DNA from: Membranipora membranacea
Lineage: Eukaryota; Bryozoa; Gymnolaemata; Cheilostomatida; Membraniporidae
Assembly: GCA_914767715.1 (NCBI GenBank)
Contig: OU612073.1
Span: 21,268,001 to 21,328,000, forward strand
Length of the DNA: 60,000 nt
Reading direction: 5' to 3'
A model generated the notes under the pieces. The model was given only the letters and a program-made list of their open reading frames with translations, searched no databases and was not told the DNA's origin. Position numbers and translations under genes: made by a program. Shown here piece by piece: positions 51,391 to 60,000 of this stretch; position 1 is the first letter of the stretch; every line of letters starts with the position of its first letter.

Positions 51391-51815
51391 AAAAAGGGTT
51401 TGTTTGGGAGAATGTTAATTTAGAGTAAAATTTTAAGGTGTTCAGTCATTACCACCATGTAGTATAGCCAGTGCCTGTGAGTATGTGAGGACATGAAACG
51501 CTTTTTATCGTAGTTTGAGTTTCCGGCATTGTTTTCCAGTGAGATATTGCAGTTTTGTCATTCACAACTTTATTGGTCAAAGTCTTTAAAGAAAATTCCA
51601 CTGACACAACCATTGTCTAAGATCAAAGTGTCACTGCCAATGGCTGATTAGCGCCAATTCAGTTTTGGCAGCTCGCTGCACACCCATGATTAGGAGGTCT
51701 TCTATGGCCTCACTTCTAGGATGCATTCTAGTTCTCTAGGATGTATCACATTCTCTGTATGAGGATTTGGGGCACCTTGCGTCCCTCTTTAGGGGCAGCC
51801 TAGAACAAGTTGCAA

Positions 51816-51911
51816 TTGCCTGCATTCAGGTTGCTCCCTTCCACTGGTCACGCCGCAGGCTAAGGCCTGCGGCGTGACCAGTGGATCGGGAGCGACTCGG
51901 AATGCAGGCAA
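51816..51911. ncRNA. 96-nt GC-rich hairpin; structured RNA or small inverted-repeat element
   Basis: Perfect 20-base arms (CCACTGGTCACGCCGCAGGC, 51841-51860, and complement, 51865-51884) surround a TAAG loop. Outer arms (TTGCCTGCATTC / GAATGCAGGCAA, and GCTCCC / GGGAGC) extend the stem to 96 bases with few mismatches. It is much more GC-rich than its surroundings. It is non-coding. Confidence 0.5.
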
Positions 51912-52423
51912 ATGGACCAAACTTCTGTTTCTTACTAAACAGCAACCATTCAAAACATCTGGCACCAATCTGACATCAATGTTATTTTGTTGCGAGAGCA
52001 GTATTTTGTCATAACTGGTTGTAAATTGCCAGAATAGCCGATAAGGCTGGGAATATACTCTTGAATTTGTAACAAATGGTGTTGAATCTCATCTGGTCAT
52101 ATTTTTCACATTTACGCAATAGGGAATCTGATCAAGATAATAATTCCAATTTTTCTTGGGCACCTTGACTATGAAAGTTTATAGAACAAGCAGTAATCAA
52201 CAATGCATCTCAATGTGAAGTTGTGTTGCTCGATTATCATTTCTCAGCCTATCCGCAAAGTTATGAGTGCCACATACCCCTCCGCCTATGGCTGAGGGTT
52301 GCCTGCCCCTTTAAGGTCTCACATATTTTTGAAAATCTAGTGGTTAGGATGCATTGCAACCTCAGAATGAGATTTAGGGAAACTTTGCAACTCTATGCTC
52401 TCAGCTCACAAGTCAAATCACGT

Positions 52424-52740
52424 GCAAGGGAGGACAACCTGCATGAGCTGCCTGGATAGCTCAGTTGGTAGAGCATCATATTTTAATCTGAAGCTCCAGG
52501 GTTCGAGTCCCTGTTAGGGTGTAGAAGCTTCTATTTTTGTTCACAGCTAAATCTGGTCAAATCTATATAATATCTGGGGTTATGCTCTCACCAATTTACA
52601 ACACAGTTCAGTGTTCCATGAGGGAGAAGAGCACAATTCTTAGAACAGGGACCCGAACCCTGTTCCCTCAGATTAAATGTCTGATGCTCTACCGACTGAG
52701 CTATACGGGCAGCTCATACAAGTTGTCCCCCCTTGTATGA
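52424..52740. mobile_element. Foldback element with tRNA-Lys-like heads at both ends (SINE copies E and F)
   Basis: The left head (+, 52450-52521) and right head (-, 52638-52710) are both tRNA-Lys-like and point inward. Each is preceded by the same outer flank (CAAGGGAGGACAACCTGCAT on the left; ACAAGGGGGGACAACTTGTA on the right, minus strand). The left copy carries the family tail (GAAGCTTCTATTTTTGTTC ... TGGGGTTATGCTCTCACC). The right copy has a shortened tail (TTGTGCTCTTCTCCC), so the tails also pair across a short centre. Neither head is a good tRNA: the left lacks a base in the anticodon arm, and the right has U33 changed and a broken acceptor stem. Confidence 0.65.
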
Positions 52741-54669
52741 TGAAACAAAGGCATTCGGCCGAGTTAGTTAGTTGCGAGTCACAGACTATCTGAACTCTGA
52801 ATCTTCTTCCGTCGCACTTTAAGGCTCTAAGAACATTCACCAACTCTATTCTTCCAATTTACCACAACAAGGCTAACTTCAGGTTATATTCCTCAATAAA
52901 TTACTTGTGAGTTGTTTCCCCGACCATTCTATACTTCACCACAAAGTTTAATCCGAGTGATGTTCGCCAGGGCTATGTAATGATACTTGCCCTGTTATAC
53001 TACACCATTTTACTGAAGCAAGACAGTTTTCCCTCATGTTAATTCATGATTGGCTCATAGATGGTGCTTCTTTGATCAGGTAGCAACACAAAATAGTTGT
53101 GTCCAGTTTTTTATCTGTGTGTAGTGAATGGTTGGGAAGGGAAGAAGTATAATTGGCTGGAAAGCACAGGTTTTAAATGCATGTCAAACAATTGCCATCT
53201 TTAGATATAGGGGTACTTGTTATCAATGATTGTACATGAGGATTCAATTTTTAAACAACTGTACAACCGATAAAACATACCATACTATCGGTATATTTTA
53301 ATTACCAGACTTGTGCTCTCTTTATTTTTTGAGAACACAACTCCAGATATTCTGCTTTGGCTTTGCCCTGTTTATAGTCATGTAAAGGACTCCTTGGTCA
53401 CACTGTAAATTTTTGGTTTTGTACATGTTCACAGCTTAGGAGCAATGATCTCTGCGGTATGGAAAATTACAATTACTGACACCCATTATACACAGGCCTA
53501 CGCTAATAAACTGACACATTGGGGGATAGTGAAGTGTATTGAACTGGCCTGAACTACAAGGTGTGAGTTTGCCATATGGTAAAATTCATAAATACATGTT
53601 ACACAATATCCATTATTGGGTTTTCCTGTCCTTGTTTTACCCCTGGATTAAATTCAACTAATAATTCCTATCACTGAATCACCTGATCGCTGTCTCAAGT
53701 TCTACCGAATATTAAAATATTGTGTGTCAGTCAGTCTATGGCTTCAGCCTCTTGACTGCTGGATAATTGATCTCCCTGCAAACAGTGTATTCACCTGTAA
53801 AGGTTTTTGAGTGCATTTGAAAAATTGTTACTGTTAGTTTTGTTGACATCGAAATTGACACTCATTGGGTCAAACCTTATAATATTTACCCCCATGCAAT
53901 AATTGTTTGTATTTCAAACTCAAACACAGACAAATGAGAAAACATTTACGACTAAACAAGATTAAATTCCAATTTTGTGAAAAGTGTTTTTGAGTTAAAT
54001 GCTACCTCCCTGGGTTTGGACGAGGTCATCATAGGCTGTGTTTATCATAAGGCTGTCACTCAACATGAAAACAAATCGATTCTCACCCAGGGTACTAGTA
54101 GACCTCTATTGAGAACTCATAGACCATGTAAATAGCAATGTTACGGCATCACAAGGCATCCATCATGTGATTGATTGGCCACTAACACCCACTGATAGGT
54201 ATTCATATCAATGCTAACACCAATCAGAGAAAAATTATAGTAATACGCTTAAAAATTACAGCGGAAATGTTGTGGTTAGCAAATGTCCAAACCACCTGCT
54301 CTTCTAAGATTCACTTCTTTCTTCCACATTATTACATCATAAGTGCTTTTGCGTCTGCATCATACACCAACCTATTTTATCTTGACCACAATTCTACAAG
54401 ATTGCCTCACTTTGCCTTGTGCTGAGTATTTCTGTCATGGCGGTGATTGAATGCCTGAGCTAACTTTCCATGAACCTCAAACTCTCCATGACACACTTTG
54501 CTTAGGGTTACCGGATTACCGGTTTGTGCTATGTTACTTGTTACTTGATTGATGACCCGGGCTGTAATGTTTAGTCCTCTGCCCGAGAGTTACAGAAATA
54601 TATTCATAACGAAGTAGTAGTCAGAGAGTTTCATGAATGAGATGAATGGAGAGGGAAGAAGAATAATGA

Positions 54670-54684
54670 CTCTCTCTCTCTCTT
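54670..54684. repeat. Short (CT)n microsatellite
   Basis: A run of about seven CT units, ending in TTC. Simple sequence only. Confidence 0.7.
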
Positions 54685-57112
54685 CATAATGGTCATTTGA
54701 TAATGGTTGGCGGTTGAGCTCTAGACGCAACACACAACCCACGCCTCTATATAAACATCTTAGTTATGTATAATCATTGAAAATATGGTGGAAAGTCTAT
54801 GCAATTTACTCTTGAGGAAAAATATGCCTCTATTAATAATGGAGTTGACTCATCTACTTTACTTTGCTCGAGGAGTGTTTGATGTACCGCCTGGTGATTT
54901 GGTTGATAAAATTGAAAAATGGAGGAGGTAAAAATAGTTCAGAGGAGTGTGAGACCCATTAGTCAAAGAGTCTCAAACAGTGTAGTCTTGTGTCTCATGG
55001 TAGTTCTACACATATATGGGCGTAAATGTCAGTGGTGGGAAGATCAGTATCGCTGTCTTCTGCTGTCTATAAGCTGCTTCAACCTTGAAACGGGACATTG
55101 GTGTGACACGCCCTGATGATAAGTGCCTTTGATCTGTCTTGCTGGTCCAAAAGTCAGTGAGTTGAGAGTCTGTAATCTCAGACAAGGTTTGTGGACAATT
55201 CGGTACCAAGCGTGTTTGGTTCTGTAAAACTAATTATATCGTATTTGTATTTATGTATTGTTTGAATGACTCCACTTATCTTAATTATTGAAAGATTATC
55301 AATAATTTATATTCTACAAACAATGTTTTAAAAGAATTGCTTATAATCAAAAGCCATAATTGAAAAATATCTTAATATTAATTAATTTTCCGCTTTACAA
55401 AGAACAGGAAATCTAATCAAAAAAAAGTGATAACACTACAATGTAATGGATGCTTTTGAAAGTGTGTATCGGATCATGTTTCCCTCTATAGCTTTGACAG
55501 GAGATTGCATCAGTGTGATTGACAAGGAATCCAGAAATCTGTATATCAATCTCTTTAGCGTTTGATTGAGCTTGTTATTCATTGAGAATATCGATATGAA
55601 TATGTCCTTGTCATCCGTTTGATCAGGCTACTGGTATGCACCTAGCAGGACATCTGAGATTAATTAAGATTAGATAGCTTCTCCGGTAGCCTGCAGCTAA
55701 AAAACTCTATTCTTACTGCGGCCGTAGAAAATCCACCAATCAGCTCGCAGGAAATGTTCACAGTCCATTGTGCTTGTTGCTCATAATAGTAATATTGTAT
55801 AGCGAAACATAAGGGATTAAAATTTGTAGTGGTAGGTTAGCTTCCATAATCATTACCGACACGACTTGTATTGGCGAGAGTCGAGTCAAGAGAAACAGAA
55901 GCTGTGAAAAGGGGACTGATTTGCGACCCCTGTCACTCATTCTCGTCACTGTGTCCGATATCTACATCTGTTACATTCAGCTAAAACAACAGAGGAAAGC
56001 TCTAGCTGACTCACACATCTATTGTTACCTGAGGATTCGTTTTATCAGTCAATGGAAAAGCTCTCTATGGATTAACTCAGCAGTACAAACAGAGCAAACA
56101 AAAGTGAGGTATTCTGTCACATGAATGCCCCATTACAAGCACAGTCACATCTGTGTGTTGTTTGTTGTCAAACTGGGAATTTTCTCGCAACTCCAACGTC
56201 AGCTTTTCGTCATTGGATTTGATGCTCATACTCCTAATCATCGATAAGCGAAAGCAGTTGTTTGGATACTATTGGAACTTAAATGATAAGCATCATCCAA
56301 GTTATCATCATCATCATCTTGAACACAAGTATTTACTGTTCTACGGCTTCTAATTACACAGACCGCCTCGGATAATTCTCTTAGCTTTGATCAGCATCCA
56401 TCAGATTCACTGGATAATTGTCAACCACTCAGCCTCCAATTTACGATTGTTTAACTAAATCGGGTAACTATTTGGAGGAGGCATTTTCGGTCCTGCCCTC
56501 CAAATACGCTGACTGATCAATCTGCGTTGAGAAGCTGCTGATTTATCAGATGTGAATGACACTTGACTCAGGGCTATAATCAGCATCTTGGAAACAATAG
56601 GTTTGAAACTAAAATCTTCTGATACTTATCGAATAGAGGACTGTTACCATAAGAAGTTACCAATTATTGCTCTCTCTACAATTGTGAGGAATTATAAGCT
56701 ATTCTACTTTTGACGTTGATTTCATTGAAAATAAATTCATAAACCAAACATTGCTGAATGATAGAAATTGGATAAACTTGGATTGATTTCTATCACAATT
56801 CTAGTGTTTGTACCTGTGATTAACTAAATGCCAGGTTATCACAGTATTAAAATTACTCAAACCCATAGAACACAATAGAACTCCGGTGCATCCAGAAGGT
56901 ACTGAGAAAACGTCAAGACAAACAAATACTACACAGATAATAGGACATCAACTGTATTAGGTCAGTAAGAAGAACACCAACTTCTCAGTGTAGTGCTTTA
57001 ATCTTACACTTAATCCACTTGGTGCAGAGTACTGGATCCTGGCCTCCCTTAGTGACGGATCACAAACTCTACCGACACACTACGACGATGACCATCATCT
57101 GAATGATTAACA

Positions 57113-57392
57113 ATGATTCGGAAGTTCTCTGTAACTAACACACAATCTAACCAGTCAGGCAGTGTCAGCACATCTGAGGCACCTTCTACCACCGGCAGCG
57201 GGCCGATAGCCAGCCCAACATCACAACTAGAATCTCAGATCTCATCTACTGATCAGGATAGTAAGAAACTTTACGCTCAATCTCTTGAATCGACTGAGAA
57301 CTCCGTTGTTAACGAGCAATCACAGACAATGTCAGCTCTAGTGGACCCTTTACTCTATCCTATCGGCTCTGAACACGACACCTCAACAGATG
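57113..57392 (+). CDS. Candidate alternative first coding exon 4 (Ser/Thr-rich, 93 residues)
   Basis: ATG at 57113 follows an in-frame TGA at 57104. It encodes 93 residues starting MIRKFSVTNTQSNQSGSVST, rich in Ser, Thr, Gln and Pro, ending near PIGSEHDTSTD. The donor is G|GTGAGAT after CAACAGATG, one base into a codon. Codon use and composition look more gene-like than other ORFs nearby. It resembles the disordered N-terminus of a signalling or transcription protein; no domain is seen. The body of the gene would be right of the window. Confidence 0.5.
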
Positions 57393-60000
57393 GTGAGATA
57401 ATTTTACATGCATCACACACTTTTCCTGTACTAGCAACCCAAAGTAGCGTAAATAAATTCCTCCTCTGGTTTTGCAATCTTGATTGTCAGATTGAGTAAA
57501 AGGAAAGTTATAACCTTGAACAGGTTGCACACCTGGCTCTTGTGTCTATTGCAAAACTGCAATGAGATATTCTCTTACACTAACTGGAGCACAAAATCTG
57601 TCTCATTATTGGGTCTGTTGTTTTGTAGTGGCTCCGAATGAGGATTTCCATAGACTCAACGTCTCTCGTTCTTCTGTGATGTTTGGTTGCAACATAGTAG
57701 ATCGATCATTAGTATCTTATAGGCTGCTTTCTTTTAGAGTACCTTCAGACTTTTACCTTTGATATGGTAATTTTGCTTATATGGGAACCATCTTGAAGAT
57801 ATATCTTCGTAATGAATAGGAAGTTGTTTGCAAATTATTTACCACACGTCATATATGGAAAAAATTGTTATGCAGATTTTGAAGTCAATCCATCCTTCGG
57901 AAAATTTGTGAATTGCTGTGTCATCTGTTGTTGCGTTTTAATTTGAGGCCTCTTATCATATAGTTCGCCATCCTTTTTGCATGATCGCGTGCAATAAAAA
58001 CAACCTGCAAACTTTGTACCTGGCGAATATATAACAGTTTGTCTGCGCTGCACGCTTATTACTGTGGGTGGTTTTCTAAATCAGTAACTGTTGCCATAAC
58101 AGTGCAATTTTATGAGATAATATATAACAAGATTTTGCAAAATATGACAGAAATATGATGGATATTACACTGACAACTGAACCATAATTCGTTTGTTCAG
58201 CTACGATTGATTTGTTGGTACTGAGTTTTTGGGTGGTTGTTCATGTCTCTTCTAAGTCATTGAAGTGGTAACATTACAAGAATTCAATGACAGAAAACAG
58301 AAACAAGGCGTCTGCCTCTTGAGAGTTTTTCAAGTGCCTGGCAAGTGTAGAGATTTTGTAAGTGATACCACACATTGCCATGTTACTAGGCTGAAGAAAA
58401 TCCGAAAATTCTGAATGTCAAATTCCTGAGTGAGTTTAATTAATTTCCAGATTCCGTTTTTGTTATTCACAAATTCTTGCCTCATAATACATTGCGAACA
58501 ATGATGACATAGATACAGTTATGACACAGTGTTTGTAGCCGATATGGTTAGAGGGAGGCCATATTGTGAACACGAGCAGCATCAATTCATATGCTGACCC
58601 TTTGCTGGTCTCAAAGTCATGAACCGAAGATTATTATTGCAAAGCGCTTGAGCTATTTTCAACGTTTGGGTATTTAATTTTTGCCTTTTTTATTAACACA
58701 GTGTCTTTGTTCAAAGCCACTTGCACGGCTTGTCAACAGCCTTTACTGCTATGTCGATATGTTGATACAATATGTTTTTATTGCTGGCGACGGACACAAT
58801 GTTCCATTGAGGAGGAGGAATTCTTGACATTTTTCACCGATTTTTTCCGGTGGCTTGGTCAGGGCTTGTTGAGATTGTTTGTAGACTTTTTTCCTTTGTC
58901 GGATATTGAAGACAGTTCTTTTGAAGCCTAAGACAGGTAAACAATAGTCATTGAAGGGTCTGCAAGGATATGTCAATTACCTGTCTCCTTATACTGACTG
59001 AGATGTCTGTAGATGCTGCCTTTCGGCTATGCTGCCTCTCTTCTTTGTTTGCTGAGATATCATTGGTCCATTTGTGACCTTGAAAGCATTGATGATTTAC
59101 CAGGTTTTGTTATATGAAGTGAAAGATTGTCACTGACTGTGTTGGGCCCTTTCCTTTCTAGGTTTGGAGGTAGTTTCTATTAATATCAGCGCATTGCGAT
59201 ACGGTCATTGCATTTATTTCCAGTTGCCAAGAGAGGTAAGGCCAAGTTATTTAATGATTGTTAATATATTGTTGAACAGTGGTGAGTCGGGCGTTGGCAA
59301 CGAATATGGTACATAGAAGATTATGCCATATCTCAACAATCCCAGCAAAAGAAGCAATGAGATGTTCCCATCCCCTAAAGTGGGACCTATGATTCAATAT
59401 TATGTGACTGACAGGCTAATTAGAACACTCAAGTTTAAATACTCCTCGCCTTCTTTCAGGGTGTTGTGTATTCAAGTCTCACCTGTCAAATTAAGGTTAC
59501 TCATTAATGGCGACCACTCTACCTGACAGCAGATATAAACATAGGCATTCATGAGAGAAGGATATTGATACACAACCCTCAGCCACTTCTCACTGATTCA
59601 CAGTACTCTCCGGTGGTTACTTATGGCTGTCAAATTGGATGGTATTGTTCAGTAATGATTGAAATAGACAGCAATTCTATTCGCTGACGGAGCAAAGTGG
59701 TGCAGCATGCCACATTATTTTTATGAATAATTATGGGAACGCAGCCTCTTAATTTGAGGGGAGTAATGCATGTTTAGTAAGTTTTGATGAACTGTAAGAA
59801 TTCAAAAGGCACTCGCAATTATTTTTGGCATTTACGCTGGAATGAGCCAGTAAAAGGCATGAGGGAGTATTGACAGACTTTTGGTAAACCTAATAAGAAA
59901 TATTTATGACTGGCACACACCCTTAAATTCGGCACCCTTGACTTAAATATGTGACATATTTCCAAATATCGAGGGACCCCAACATATATGACAAGTCTCT
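57393..60000. other. Non-coding right edge
   Basis: Apart from the possible microexon at 59224, no exon or repeat with convincing support was found. It is presumably intron of the plus-strand gene if the first-exon hypothesis holds. Confidence 0.4.
59224..59235 (+). other. Possible 12-nt microexon
   Basis: TTGCCAAGAGAG lies between a good acceptor (TTTATTTCCAG) and a good donor (GTAAGG). Entered one base into a codon, it would add Val-Ala-Lys-Arg and leave in the same phase as the four upstream candidate exons. Only splice-site pattern and phase support it, so chance is quite possible. Confidence 0.2.

Noticed and set aside
58701-58931. 76-residue plus-strand ORF, Phe-rich, preceded by an AG
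   Set aside because: No recognised motif and no usable donor before its stop; composition is atypical.
1-60000. CRISPR arrays, operons or bacterial mobile islands
   Set aside because: No spaced direct-repeat arrays; genes are intron-bearing and eukaryotic.

Overview
The window is nuclear DNA from an animal. It is AT-rich and intron-bearing, with standard GT-AG splice sites, and every multi-exon gene model below joins in consistent reading phase. The gene set (a Frizzled receptor, a RING/B-box/coiled-coil protein, a C2H2 zinc-finger factor with a low-complexity N-terminus, and a class I Fe-S fumarase with a mitochondrial-type leader) suits an invertebrate. A non-bilaterian such as a sponge is plausible, but that is inference; nothing here fixes the species.

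Layout. All four recognisable genes lie on the minus strand. From 1 to 4,980 are nine coding exons of class I fumarate hydratase, whose C-terminal part lies left of the window. From 10,304 to 13,388 is a five-exon zinc-finger factor of about 353 residues. From 17,126 to 21,674 is an eight-exon RING-B-box-coiled-coil-propeller (TRIM-like) gene of about 652 residues. From 37,559 to 42,319 is a two-exon Frizzled of about 607 residues. The Frizzled KTxxxW Dishevelled-binding motif reads KTIRSC, with Cys in place of Trp.

The right-hand 12 kb has no large ORF. It does hold four short plus-strand ORFs (47,774, 48,435, 50,724 and 57,113). Each begins with ATG after an in-frame stop, each runs into a splice donor, and each ends in the same phase (one base into a codon). 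I read them as possible alternative first coding exons of one gene whose body lies to the right. This is the most interesting hypothesis in the window.

The spaces between genes hold mobile-element debris. There are about seven tRNA-Lys(UUU)-derived SINE copies with a shared tail, two of them paired head-out as foldbacks. A family of hairpin elements includes one 486-bp near-perfect palindrome beside a broken ankyrin-repeat pseudogene. There are also a likely LINE scrap, two matching 34-bp palindromes, an 11-bp tandem repeat and two long miRNA-precursor-like hairpins. The stretch from 26.5 to 37.5 kb is essentially a gene desert.
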